Shown piece after piece: positions 11,074 through 22,900 of a stretch of DNA of 64,000 nucleotides. A program made the translations under genes and the position numbers. Below the pieces are notes generated by a model. It searched no databases. It saw only the letters and a program-made list of their open reading frames with translations, and was not told the origin of the DNA. Source of the stretch: Otis tarda (lineage: Eukaryota > Chordata > Aves > Otidiformes > Otididae); NCBI GenBank assembly GCA_026413225.1, contig CM048591.1, positions 37,479,803-37,543,802 on the forward strand, in the 5' to 3' direction. The stretch's first letter is position 1, and each line of letters opens with the position of its first letter.

Positions 11074-11157
11074 CTTCTGGACATGAAGTACATATGTCGG
11101 CAGATTTCTCACAGGTCCTACATGAAGGATCACAGGACCGCAATTTTTTTTTTGCAT
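11074..11157 (-). CDS. PCSK5: PCSK5 exon T10 (PC5B Cys-rich array, with A10 run)
   Basis: The exon encodes 28 residues: DAKKKLRSCDPSC, then RTCEKSADICTSCPEG, with five cysteines. The acceptor ends TCCCAG and the donor is GTAAGAG. It is 84 bp with phase 1 at both ends, one of the smallest modules, and matches the human segment after GKFWN (C..SC.TC...A..CTSCP.G). The first codons after the acceptor carry ten consecutive A bases (GCA AAA AAA AAA TTG), giving three lysines. Such a run is prone to polymerase slippage, so one-base errors here would break the PC5B frame. In the genome as given it is intact. Confidence 0.95.
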
Positions 11158-12396
11158 CTGGGATGGAAGGAAAAAAAAAGTTTAGTTTTTTACTGTCTTG
11201 TAGGTTGTTTTTTTGTTTTTGTTTCTGGTTTTTTTTTTTATTTCCCCTCCCTTTAGAAAGGCCATTTTCTATGGCTTTTTCTAAGCTGTTTCAAAAATGT
11301 ACCTCTGTCAATTTTTGGAATTCACGAAGTTGAAGAACTTGATGGTTGTGTTTAACTCCGCTCTCTGAAATGCTAGGTTAAGAGTTGTAATAAAGGAAAA
11401 CACACGTTATCCCAAGATTCACTGAGGCACTGTTCTGGACTACTCATTGCAAATGAGAACAATAATCTAGCTTAACAATGTTAGTTTCAATTTAGTGCTC
11501 CAAAACCAAATCCAGATCTGTAATCCTAATAGAGTATGAACAGGAAGAGCTAGAAAGTATGTAAATTTGGGGAACTTGATGTAGTAAGGTATTTTCATAG
11601 AGATTTTGTGCTAGCTGGTTGCAGAACACCATTAGCCTGTAACTAAGGGAGAAAACTTGGAGCAGAAAGGAGAGAGAAATGACTGTTTGGAAAGAAGATC
11701 TGTCAAATAGCTCTCACTGAAGCTATTGCCTGCTATTTCCCTCCAAAAGGAGCAGTCTGATGTCTGTCAAATGGACTTTTTGTGCCTGTGGAAAACTAAG
11801 ACTTTGCTTATTATTTGCATGGACTTTATTCAGTGTGGTATCCAGCTCAAAAATGACAAGGAGATTCAAGGATCATAATAAAGAAAAAGCCTGCCGTGCA
11901 ATGTGGTAGGTCCCAGCATGCAGCTCTGTATTTTGGTACAAGCAATTATAACAATGGGGAAAAGGATGTCTAATCAAAAAGTAATTGTGGGCCAGCGGAC
12001 AGAGGGCAGTAGCCTTTTGATTTTGCTGAAAATAAAACATAAAGAATAAATTAGAAGTTGGTTGCAGATTGAGCTTTGCGCCTCAGTTAGCACATCCAGC
12101 CAATTAGATATGTATGATTTCTGTAAGTCAGTGGACTGGCTGACAGTATCCCTTAGCCACATGCAGCATATCATTACAGTTTTTTGTTCTGCCTGTTATG
12201 GTAGTTTCAAATGTTGACATTTTGAATGAAAGTCATGAAAGCAAATTCTCTGAGTAAAAAAAGGATAGAGGAGAACAGGAGATTTATAGAGAGCTCTTTC
12301 CCACAAGGGGAAATGGAGGGCATTTTATTAAGCAGAGAGGCACTTGTTATAAAAGTGGTTATGTGCATAACATGGCATGGAGGCCGAAGAAGGAGG

Positions 12397-12431
12397 AATA
12401 ATAATAAAAGTATTAATAATTATTATTATTT
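12397..12431. repeat. Short AT-rich (AAT/ATT)n simple repeat
   Basis: AATAATAATAAAAGTATTAATAATTATTATTATTT is an interrupted trinucleotide repeat within intron T9-T10. The left half is AAT-type and the right half ATT-type, so it is partly self-complementary. Confidence 0.7.
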
Positions 12432-12601
12432 GTAACTGTACTGCTAAATGAGCTGAGCCATAGCTATCTCAGTGGAAGAAGTTAGGTCCACATTCAATGT
12501 GGCTAGGAGACGGTCCATACAATATGTCACATCTACATCTGACTCTACCAGCAGCTCAGAACATCTTAAAAACTCTCTGTGCTAAAAAAATAATCTCAGT
12601 A

Positions 12602-12651
12602 TGCTGTCCCTGGCTAGAATAAGAACAACTCAAGAGAGTCCAGGGACAGCA
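12602..12651. repeat. 12-bp perfect inverted repeat
   Basis: The arms are TGCTGTCCCTGG (12602-12613) and CCAGGGACAGCA (12640-12651), perfectly complementary with a 26-base spacer. The arms are GC-rich in AT-rich surroundings. No known element explains it. Confidence 0.8.
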
Positions 12652-14160
12652 CAACAGATCAAAACCTGGCTGTTTAGTAGTAGAGCACTGTCCTGATTTT
12701 GAGTACGCTGTAGCCAGTACACTGTTTGAGTACACAGGAAGACTGTCACCTTCATGACTTCACATTAACTATAGCTGAACCTAAGCGATACAGTACCAGG
12801 TAATCATCAGTGTATAGAAACTGAAACCTCTGGAAAAGCTCTTTGGAAGGACAAGAACAAGTGAGGAAGGTACAGAGCCCCTGGTCCGTGGAAGAAGAAA
12901 AGGTGGAAGTGATGTCTATGCATTGGAAGCCCAAGAGGTGGAAGAGGTGGGGCTTACTATTAAGTAATCCCTAAAGTTGCAGGGGTGGGAGGATAGCACA
13001 GGGAGCAGGTGCTGAGGAAGGACTGGAGACACACAAGGAGACTTTAGAGTGTGAGGTGAGTTCAGTGCTACCTAAAGCAGCAATGAAATGCCCCATCTTC
13101 TGGTATCAGCAGTATAACTGGGGCCTCAGTGCTGGGGCTCTTTGCAAGGAGGTGCCTGCTGCTGGGGGGGCGGGCACTTGTCAGATTCATAGAACATTTA
13201 GGGTGAAAGGAGTTTTTCTGAAAAAATCTTCATTGGTCTCTGACTTTGCACTATGTATAAGTTATATACTTACATACAGATTAACAGTTGTGTAGTTTAG
13301 GGAGTGAAAAGCTAGAATCAGAAAGTAATTTTAAAATATCATTTTGAATTGTCTGTAAGTTTCATCCTTCTTGAGGAGAACGAGCATTTTGTTCTGCTTT
13401 TCTTAGCCCTTTTAAGTGTGTGGATGTGGATATCTTGTAAGGCTTTCTACAATAGCAGGTCTTGTGGGTTCAGATCCTTTCTGTCTCTTGCTGACATATT
13501 TTCTATGACTTTTTTCCCCACTGAAGACCTATTTTCTGTATTTCAGGTTACAACATGCTGTTCCAAGGGGATTTTAGTCTGTTTAAGTGCCCCTAAGTGT
13601 TTAAGTGTCCCTAAGAGGCAGTTCAAGCCTCTCTCAACCCTCTAGATGCACCTAAGCATACAGCACACAAACATTTTCATTCTGCTCATCCAAATAATCC
13701 TCGGAGTAACTTGCTGGTGAACATTGCGTACTCTTGTGAGACGCAGAAATTCACTGTCACGAGATTTATTTGAGAGACTACTCCTTAGCTCATGTTTTTT
13801 TCCTGACTCTTTATTATTGAACAAACCCTTAAAGAGTGTCCTTCTTGATGTCATCTGTAAGAATATAAGGAACACCCTGGGAAAAATGAGTGTTTGGTGT
13901 TAATAGCTTTCCTATTCTCCTGTCCTTAAATATGCAGACCTTCTCTCTTTTTCTGCTCTTGAGAGAAGATCTCCACTGGCCTGCAAATCCTAAGAGTTTT
14001 CCCTTTTAGAGACCAGCCATTTGGCATTCTCTGAAGACGAACTTTGAATAATTGATGGTATGTTGCACAGCCATGTGCCATTAAAACATTAATCAATGTT
14101 TTCACTTTGCCTCTAGAACCTTGGCTGAAAGACCACCTGCTCCTGATGTCTGCCTGAAGT

Positions 14161-15632
14161 TCATAGAATCATAGAATCATAGAATGGTTAGAGTTGGAAG
14201 GGACCTTCAAAGGTCATCTAGTCCAACCCCCCTGCAAGAGCAGGGACATCCCTGACTAGATCAGGTTGCTCAGAGCCTCATCCAGCCTGGCCTTGAACAT
14301 TTCCAGGGATGGGGCATCCACCACCTCTCTGGGCAACCTGTTCCAGTGCTCTACAACTTGAATTGTAAAAAATTTTTTTCTAATATCTAATCGAAACCTA
14401 CCTCCTTCTAATTTAAACCCATTACCCCTTGTCCTATCACAACAGGCCCTACTGAACAGTCTCTCCCCATCTTTCCTGTAGGCCCCCTTGAGGTATTGGA
14501 AGACCGCTATCAGGTCTCCCCGGAGCCTCCTCTTCTCCAGGCTGAACAGCCCCAACTCTCTCAGCCTGTCCTCATAGGAGAGGTGCTCCAGCCCTCTGAT
14601 CATCTTTGTGGCCCTCCTCTGGACCCTTTCCAACTGGTCCATGTCCTTCTTGTGTTGGGGACTCCAGAACTGGACACAGTACTCCAGGTGGGGTCTCACC
14701 AGAGCAGAGTAGAGGGGCAGAATCACCTCCCTCGACCTGCTGGCCATGCTCCTCTTGATGCAGCCCAGGATGTGGTTGGCCTTCTGGGCCACAAGGGCGC
14801 ATTGCCCGCTCATGTTGAGCCTCTCGTCTACCAGCACTCCCAAGTCTTTCTCCTCAGGGCTGCTCTCAATCCAATCTTCGCCCAGCCTGTATTTGTGCCT
14901 GGGATTGCCACGACCCAGGTGCAGGACCTTGCACTTGGCCTGGTTGAACTTCATGAGGTTGGCACGGGCCCACCTCTCCAGCCTGTCAAGGTCCCTCTGG
15001 ATGGCATCCCTCCCTTCCAGCGAGTCGACGGCACCACACAGCTTGGTGTCATCGGCGAACTTGCTGAGGGTGCACTCTATCCCACTGTCCATGTCGCCGA
15101 CAAAGATGTTGGACAGGGCCGGGCCCAACACGGACCCCTGAGGGATGCCACTGATGACCGGTCTCCACTTGGACATTGAGCCGTTGACCACCACTCTCTG
15201 AGTGCGGCCATCCAGCCAACTCCTTATCCACCGAGTGGTCCATCCATCGAACCCATGCCTCTCTAGTTTAGAGAGAAGGATGTCATGCGGGACAGTGTCA
15301 AAAGCTTTGCACAAGTCCAGGTAGACGATATCCGTTGCCCGTCCCTTGTCCACTGATGCTGTTACCCCGTCATAAAAGGCCACCAAATTGGTCAGGCACG
15401 ATCTGCCCTTGGTGAAGCCATGTTGGCTGTCACCAACCACCTCCTTGCTCTCCATGTGCCTTAGCATGGTTTCCAGGAGAATCTGCTCCATGACCTTGCC
15501 AGGCACGGAGGTGAGGCTGACCGGCCTGTAGTTGCCCGGGTCTTCCTTACTCCCCTTTTTAAAAATGGGGGTTATGTTCCCTCTCTTCCAGTCATCGGGG
15601 ACCTCACCAGACCGCTTCCATTCCTCCATCAG
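14161..15632 (-). mobile_element. CR1 LINE copy 1, 5'-truncated, with open ORF2 segment
   Basis: This non-LTR retrotransposon reads on the minus strand. Its 3' end is at 14161, marked by repeated ATTCTATGATTCTATGA-type units next to the typical CR1 3' UTR start. The body encodes the C-terminal part of ORF2. Similarity to the second copy stops near 15612, so the element is 5'-truncated inside the reverse transcriptase, as is usual for CR1. Confidence 0.95.
14256..15629 (-). CDS. CR1 ORF2 fragment: reverse transcriptase and C-terminal domain
   Basis: A 457-codon open frame inside CR1 copy 1. RT motifs appear in order: [10 protein letters not shown] and [13 protein letters not shown] near residues 18-45, [13 protein letters not shown] near 70-85, [14 protein letters not shown] (the first catalytic Asp) near 105-118, [11 protein letters not shown] near 158-170, and [11 protein letters not shown] (the FADD catalytic pair) near 188-200. 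After that come the C-terminal blocks [17 protein letters not shown] and [14 protein letters not shown], and the end is LDEALSNLI. The endonuclease and the N-terminal RT are missing, so it is not an autonomous element. The apparent start Met is only the first ATG in the truncated frame. The absence of stops suggests a fairly young insertion. Confidence 0.85.
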   Translation of the reverse strand: MEEWKRSGEVPDDWKRGNITPIFKKGSKEDPGNYRPVSLTSVPGKVMEQILLETMLRHMESKEVVGDSQHGFTKGRSCLTNLVAFYDGVTASVDKGRATDIVYLDLCKAFDTVPHDILLSKLERHGFDGWTTRWIRSWLDGRTQRVVVNGSMSKWRPVISGIPQGSVLGPALSNIFVGDMDSGIECTLSKFADDTKLCGAVDSLEGRDAIQRDLDRLERWARANLMKFNQAKCKVLHLGRGNPRHKYRLGEDWIESSPEEKDLGVLVDERLNMSGQCALVAQKANHILGCIKRSMASRSREVILPLYSALVRPHLEYCVQFWSPQHKKDMDQLERVQRRATKMIRGLEHLSYEDRLRELGLFSLEKRRLRGDLIAVFQYLKGAYRKDGERLFSRACCDRTRGNGFKLEGGRFRLDIRKKFFTIQVVEHWNRLPREVVDAPSLEMFKARLDEALSNLI

Positions 15633-15677
15633 TTACTTTGACAAACCTTCAGAATTTGTCAAGGCAGAGTTCTGATT

Positions 15678-15744
15678 TTCCCACTGAAAAAGTCTGTTTT
15701 CTAGAAAAAAGCTTTTTTCCCACTGAAAAAGGCTGTTTTCTAAA
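15678..15744. repeat. Two-copy tandem duplication
   Basis: CCCACTGAAAAAGTCTGTTTTCTA is repeated about 39 bases later as CCCACTGAAAAAGGCTGTTTTCTA, just outside the 5' end of CR1 copy 1. The two units differ by one base. It could be a duplication linked to the insertion or an unrelated tandem event. Confidence 0.8.
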
Positions 15745-18191
15745 TATGCAGTAAATAGTACTAATTTTTATTTCCCTTTTCAGCAGTTTTGCATCCAGCT
15801 ACCTTGCCTTGGCTTATGTTTTATTTTTTTAAAATCCCTACTGAATAGTTTTAAGTGCTGTAATTTAATACCGGTGATGTGTGTGAAGAAGCAAGCGAGA
15901 AATATTACTAAAGTATATGTTGCCAGGGGAAAAGGATCTTGATCCTGGCAAGAGAGTTGGTGTAATATAAAAAATAAATAGCAGGAAGGTAAGGCTAAGC
16001 AGAGAAGTTGTTAATGTTTAAATAAATGTTTAAAGGAGCTCATTGTTTCAAAAACATTTCAAGCCTTACAATTAAAAATAAAGATGTTTTTCGGTGAAGC
16101 ACTTTTTATTTCCATTTAGTCCTTGCCCCTTTGGGAGCATTTGTTGTGGTCTGTAATATTTGGTAGTTGCCACCAGAGGGGAATGTACACAAGCAATTGG
16201 GCTTCTGATCGCTGGCACAGGAGGCAACGTTTAGCTTTCCAATCAAACAAAAGTGTTAAATGGCCCAACTTCAGTATCGACAGAAGAAATCTTGCCATTA
16301 TTATTTTTTTTTTAAATTCTGGACACTTAAACTGAGTTTTTCCTGTGATAACGCTCTTACTGGAAATAGGCTTTCATTTACTAAAAAAAAAATAACTTCA
16401 ATACACATTTAGAATAATGTGAAGTTTTAAAATGTGATTTTTCTTGCATAGCAAAAAATTGCCCAAATGGGCAAATGTGATGCAACAGATTTGTTTATGG
16501 AAACCTGTGTACACTACTTCCAATAATGTAATCACAACTTTCCAGATAATAGTCTTACAAAGCTGAAAAATGGTCATGTACAATGTATTTCCTTGGTCTT
16601 TGGATTGATGGTCAACGGAAAGCTTGGAAGTGATTGGCTTTACCTGTTGGGTTGTATTTTGCTTTCTCCTAAAGGATGCTATTCTGTACTTGAAATCCAA
16701 AAGGCTTTCCTTTAAAATTTCAATCTCTAGCTTTTATGGTTGCAAATGAAACTTGTAAATGTAGAAGCTATAAGTCTGTGATGCAGAGCTGTAAACCACC
16801 AATGTTCTAAAAGTGGGACATTAACTCTGAAAAACTGCTGTCTTCTATTATACTATTCTGTTCTTTTTTTAAAGGCCAAAACGCATGACCTTTTCAGACT
16901 TACTGAGCTGTTTTTATCCTTATGCTTATATTCTATCTTGGTTTTTTTTTCTGGTTTTTTTTTTGTTTTTTTTTTTACAAATGAAAGTGCCTTCTTTTTA
17001 AACTTTATTCAGGTCAGAATCTGACTCAATGTCACGTTGATTCTTGTGTCTTTGTCAGAATGAGTAACAACTTTGACATATACCCAGCTAAGTCTCTCCT
17101 GTTCCTTTCCAGAAACTGAGAAACTGAACCACACTGTGCCATTTCTTGAGCTAAAGTTTACTGCAACTCTGAAGCTACCATAGTGCTCTTGTCCATTCAG
17201 TCTATTGAAGGGATTGTCAAACTGGAAGAGTGGATGAAGACTGAAAAATGTATTTTTTTTTTCTGTTTTCGTTTCTTGTTGTGCAACATGAATGAGACAA
17301 TGGCAGAATCTCTTGAAACCTAGTACAGTAAGACTTTAGCTGTGACCCCAAACTGAATTAAGGAAAAAATGAGTGGAATTTTAGCTCCATTTAACACAAT
17401 GCCCCCGTATTTCCTTTCTTCTTACTTAAGTGATCTTACTTTGACCTCCCAGAATTTTTCAGTCTGATTTTAGAGAAAGATTAAATGAGTCCTCATAAAT
17501 ATCTAGGATGAAAAACATAGGTCCATGTGGAAAGAAGTGTGGTCCTCTTCACATGGTCACTGCTTATTCTGGAAAATGTAAAGTTTATGAAAAAAAAACA
17601 ACACAAAACCTGAGGACTTGTGAGCAGACATATAGCCATACCTAAAGAGACATGACTTTAAATATAATAGCATCTGAAGTACCTTATGGTCCCTCCTTAA
17701 TTTAATTTAAACCCACAACCACATTATAAGAGTTCTTACTAGTATTTACTCATTCTCTTCATGCTGTCCATCTTGCCCTTTCCTAATGGACAGTCCTAAT
17801 GGACAATGGATCTTTATGCCAGGCAGTGCAAGCAGTAGGTGCTCAGACTGATAAAAGATGGTTTGCTTTCTTCTTTTTAAATCTTACGTATTCATGTTCT
17901 TCTATGAATAAAAGGCAGACTTAAAAACTTGTATTTTTTTAAGTTGCTATTGAAGTAGCTCTTTAGGTTTGTAACACCTTTAGTTTCTAGACATCGGCTT
18001 CCACAAGGAGAATATGTTTACAGTGCATTTTGTTGTCAGACCATGGCACAATTGCTGCAGTGAGGAATGCAGAAGGAAGTGCCATGGGCTTGTATCTGTA
18101 GAATCATAGAATCATAGAATGGTTAGGGTTGGAAGGGACCTTCAAAGGTCATCTAGTCCAACTGCTCTGCAAGGAGCAGGGACATCCCCAA

Positions 18192-19082
18192 CTAGATCAG
18201 GTTGCCCAGAGCCTCATCCAGCCTGGCCTTGAACATTTCCAGGGATGGGGCTTCCACTACCTCTCTGGGCAACCTGTGCCAGTGTTCCACAACTCGAATT
18301 GTAAAAAATTTTTTCCTAATATCCAATCTAAATCTACCTCCCTCTATTTTAAAACCATTACCCCTCGTGCTATCATAACAGGACCTACTGAACAGTCTCT
18401 CCCCGTCTTTCTTGTAGGCCCCCTTGAGGTACTGGAAGACCACTATCAGGTCTCCCTGGAGCCTCCTCTTCTCCAGGCTGAACAGCCCCAACTCTCTCAG
18501 CCTGTCCTCATAGGAGAGGTGCTCCAGCCCTCTTATCATCTTCGTGGCCCTCCTGTGGACCTTCTCCAACTGGTCCATGTCCTTCTGATGTTGGGGACTC
18601 CAGAACTGGACACAGTACTCCAGGTGGGGTCTCACCAGAGCAGAGTAGAGGGGAAGAATCACCTCCCTCAATGTGCTGGCCACACTTCTCTTGATGCAGC
18701 CCAGGATGTGGTTGGCCTTCTGGGCTGCAAGGGCACATTGCCGGCTCATGTTGAGCTTCTCATCCACCAGCACTCCCAAGTCCTTCTCCTCAGGGCTGCT
18801 CTCCCCGCCCAGCCTGTATTTGTGCCTGGGATTGCCACAACTCACATGCAGGACCTTGCACTTGGCCTGGCAGAACTTCATGAGGTTTGCACGGGCCCAC
18901 CTCTCCAGCCTGTCAAGGTCCCTCTGGTTGGCATCCCTCCCTTCCAGCGTGTTGATGGCACCACACAGCTTGGTGTCATTGGCAAACCTGCTAAGGGTAC
19001 ACTCTATCCCACTGTCCATGTCGCTGACAAAGATGTTGAACAGGGCCAGGCCCAACATGGATTCCTGAGGGACGCCACTCAT
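18192..19082 (-). pseudogene. CR1 ORF2 3' part (RT core to C-terminus), broken
   Basis: This is a 296-codon open stretch that begins at the RT block [10 protein letters not shown] and runs to the end of ORF2 ([11 protein letters not shown]). Q-G-S of the conserved PQGS block is Q-E-S here, and the catalytic pair is AND instead of ADD. It is cut from the 5' half by a stop and a frameshift. It can be aligned over its whole length with the open frame at 14256-15629. Confidence 0.88.
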
Positions 19083-19183
19083 GACCGGTCTCTACTTGGA
19101 CATTGAGCCGTTGACCACCACTCTCTGAGTTTGGCCATCCATCCTTATCCACTGAGTGGTCCATCCATCAAACCCATGCCTCT

Positions 19184-19927
19184 CTAGTTTAGAGAGAAGG
19201 ATGTCGTTTGAGACAGTGTCAAAACTTCGCATAAGTCCAGGTAGATGATATCCGTTGCTTGTCCCTTGTCCACTGATGCTGTCACCCCATCATAGAAGGC
19301 CACCAAATTGGTCAGGCACGATCTGCCCTTGGTGAAGCCATGTTGGCTGTCACCAACCACTTCCTTGCTCTCCATGTGCCTTAGCATAGTTTCCAGGAGA
19401 ATCTGCTCCATGACCTTACCAGGCACAGAGATGAGGCTGACTGGCCTGTAGTTGCCCAGGTCCTCCTTGTTCCCCTTTTTAAAAATGGGGGTTATGTTCC
19501 CTCTCTTCCAGTCATCGGGAACCTCACCAGACCACCAGGACTTTTCAAATACAACAGCCAGTGGCTTGGCAACTTCATCCACCAGTTCCCTCAGGACCCA
19601 CGGATGGATCTCATCAGGTCCCATGGACTTGTGCACCTTCAAGTTCCTCAGATGTTCCTGAACCTGCTCTTCGAGTACAGTGGGTGGTTCTTCATCCTCG
19701 CAGTCGCTGCTTGTGCCTTCCACAGCTTGGGTGGTGAGACAAGAGCCCTTATCAGTGAAGACTGAGGCAGAAAAGTCATTGAGTACCTCAGCCTTCTCCA
19801 TGTCCCGGGCAACCAGGACACCGGTTTCCTTCTGGAGGGGGCCTACATTCTCCTTCGACTTTCTTTTGTCCCCTACATAACTATAGAAGCTTTTCTTGTT
19901 GCTTTTTATATCCCTGGCCAGATTCAA
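19184..19927 (-). pseudogene. CR1 ORF2 5' part (pre-RT and RT fingers), broken
   Basis: This 247-codon stretch covers the region between endonuclease and RT and the first RT blocks. It contains the linker [37 protein letters not shown] and [13 protein letters not shown]. The frame is lost after [14 protein letters not shown], where copy 1 keeps DLCKAFDT, because of a one-base deletion. There is no evidence of expression or function. Confidence 0.88.
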
Positions 19928-22900
19928 TTCTGTCAGGGCTTTAGCCTTCCCATAAGAATATTCCTTTTAGAAGGTAACCTGTCTAGCTTTTACACTGTGT
20001 AGTGAGATGTGATTTGAATGTGATCCAGTTGAGATGCTACTTAGTTTGTTACATTTTATTCTGCGCATGACACTGACCTTGCAACACTGACACAGTCATG
20101 AATAAAACCACAAAAACAGGTTACGTATCTCCATGAGTGAGGTAATTACAATTATAGAGACACAGTAAAACATGAAAACAATATACATATATGATAAAAT
20201 ACTAGACCTATCCTATTTTGAGGACTTATGGGAACTGTAAATTCAAGGAAACTATAGGAGTGCTGAGAAGTAAATCACAATCCCCAATAGCCATTAATTC
20301 CCAATCTAGTTATCTTCTAACAACGATAGTATTACTTCACAAACAAATAGCTAGAATATGAAATTGGCATGCCTAAGAACATATGGGATAATGAATCATT
20401 TTTGCTAGCCTTTAACAACCTGAATTTTCACATACGGATGATGCTTAAAAAGGTCTCCTACCTCTTCCTGTGATGCTGTAATTCTGCACTCTAAATGTCA
20501 TAACATTTTCACATTCAGAAGACTGTGACCCATTATTTCCTCCTGCAGATTTCTCTACTGTCTTCTGCCCATCCCATTCCTTTCTTTTTCCCCTTCCATA
20601 TTCTGAGACCTTTATATGTACATCTGCATAGCTGCATTAAGATCCTTTTAAATAATCCTTTTAAAGCCTGAATTGTTGTTTTGTCTCAACTAGTAAATTT
20701 TTATTGGTTTTGTTTATCTCTGTATTGAAGAAAAGGAAAATTTGCAAGAGGGATGCAATTGGTCAATGGCTGCTTCTGGGAAGTTGCTCTTATTATTGGG
20801 GGTGGTACATAATAGCAAGCAGAACAGGCTGCTATTTAACTGTGTAATTTACCACAGCATATATTATCTGCATGTAAAGAAGCACATATTCCGTTTTCAG
20901 TTTGCGTCAGAAACAGACCTCATTCCGCAGCCATTTTTTTCCTTTTGTGCTTTTCAGAAGAATGTGGTAGACTAAAGCATGTAACCCAGGAATGAACAAG
21001 TTTTTAGGGTGCAGTATTTACAGTCAACAGGCAAAATGAAGACCTGACCATAACTTGCAAAACATCTGATCCAGTTGAAAGGGTGTGTGAATTCACTTGG
21101 TGAATCAAGCTTACACTAGTGTGTCTCCTGGCTTCCAAAGTAATTTCATCATCTGGTACATGAGATAAAATACAGATGTTTCTCACTAGAAACACAGAAC
21201 TTGATCTCTTTTTTTCTTTATTCCTTTTTTTTTCTTTTTTTTTTTCTTTCTTTCTTGGCTTGCCCTGTCTTTTTAAAAGCCTGAGTAACAGACATGGTCT
21301 GTTTCATTATTTCAGACCTCATTATGACTTATTAAAATTTCTGATATGAGTTGAACTGTTTGCCTAGCAGAGTATACCCCCAAAGTAAATATTTTAGAAA
21401 GTTGGTTTTATGGCATATTTTAGTTGTTGGAGTGTGTGCTCATAAAAATTCATAAGACTGGTCTGTCATATATCCTTGCATGAGAAGTAGAAGTGAAATC
21501 TTAAACATAAAAAAAAAAAGTGTATTTCACATTCACTAAGGTTTTAATTCTCACCTAGATGGACTAATCTCTCAAATGAAAGTCAGACTCTATGTTGGTT
21601 TCTCTGTGGCAGGCTTTGATGTTTTGCCCTTTTATTTATGTTAGCCTTGAAACCAAACAGAACAACAATCTTTGTTTCCCAAAACTCACTTTGTCCCATA
21701 TGGTACATCAACAGAGTCACTAAAAGCACAGTGGAACCCACTGAATCCCTGTGGCTGGAAGAGCCAAAGAGAAATGGATTCATTATTTATAAATACAGTC
21801 TAATACCTGAACTCTCTGTTAGTAAGATTTATAAAGAAAAAGAGTAAATAGAAGACTAACGTGGTAAAAGCTGATGTAAACTACCAGAATTGGAAATTTT
21901 TGCTATCTTCCTAGTTGCATTGTCTTCCTGCATTGTCTGAAGCAGCACATGTGCTGAGGATAGTGTTGGTGCGATGTCATCTTCATTCCTATGACAGGAA
22001 TGAGGTTGTTTATTTCATCCTTGGCCCCTATGCCCAGCTCAGTTCTCCAGAGTTGGAGGACTAATAATTGCCTGGCCTCTATTCTTTAATTAGAGTCTTT
22101 AGGCCACTGAAGCTCAGGGGAAGTTCTGCCATGGTGCTGCACAATGTAAATATGTTGAGGACACTGAGTACCCAGAAGCATATATTGATAAGCAGGCAGA
22201 GAGGATTAGAGCCAAAAGCCAAATCTCAGCTAAAGTTTTGCCCACACTGGGCTGGTGAACACACATTAAATTATTCTAGTATCCCCTGCAGAATGAACAA
22301 TCTTCTTGGACCATGGCCGTGCTGCATGACAGGCTACCCTTAGAAACTGAGTTTGACAATAGATGAGATGAAAGATCCTTCTATTTTATTAAGAGGAAGT
22401 AACCCTGGAGAAAATAAAAGTAGCTATAAACAAGCTAAAGAACTTTAAAAAAAGTGACCTGGCATGAAATATTTGGAGATCGGTTCAGAGGAAGCAGTGA
22501 AAAACTTGAAGCCATGACCTTGCACCCATATAGGAAAGAAAAAGTATTTTCTTTGTACCCATAATCTTCTTTAAAATAAATAATGGAAAAGGGGAGGCCC
22601 TAAAGTAAATGCTTAAGAAGATCTGGAGAGGGATCATTGTTACAAGCCTGGGGAGTTCTTCTGTACAGGTATGCCAGCCAGAATCATCACTGACAGTAAG
22701 TTTCAAGGAACACAGATAGGTTTTCATTTTGTCCATTCTTGTACTGATCCTACAACATTGTTGAACAAAGCAATAAAAGACAGTGGCTGACTCTCCCAGA
22801 TTGTATTGGTTTTCATAGAGCTTTTGACAATGAAGAAAATAATTGTAACAGATAATGAAACTATGTTTCTTCCCCCCCCCCCTTTTAAAATTATCCATGT

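Larger units (their letters stand above)
18100..19963 (-). mobile_element. CR1 LINE copy 2, 5'-truncated, inactivated
   Basis: This CR1 copy has the same orientation as copy 1 and lies about 2.5 kb from it. It extends further 5' in ORF2: the frame at 19184-19927 continues upstream of the RT, with [12 protein letters not shown] and VFTDKGSCL blocks. Compared with copy 1 it has a TGG-to-TAG stop near 19093, a 6-base deletion near 19140, and a one-base deletion near 19228 that shifts the frame. The FADD motif is changed to FAND ([10 protein letters not shown]). It is an inactive relic. Confidence 0.93.

Noticed and set aside
18129..19106. 325-codon open frame on the plus strand
   Set aside because: It is the antisense shadow of the CR1 ORF2 of copy 2. 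The same holds for the 227-codon frame at 14496-15179 and the 197-codon frame at 31856-32449.
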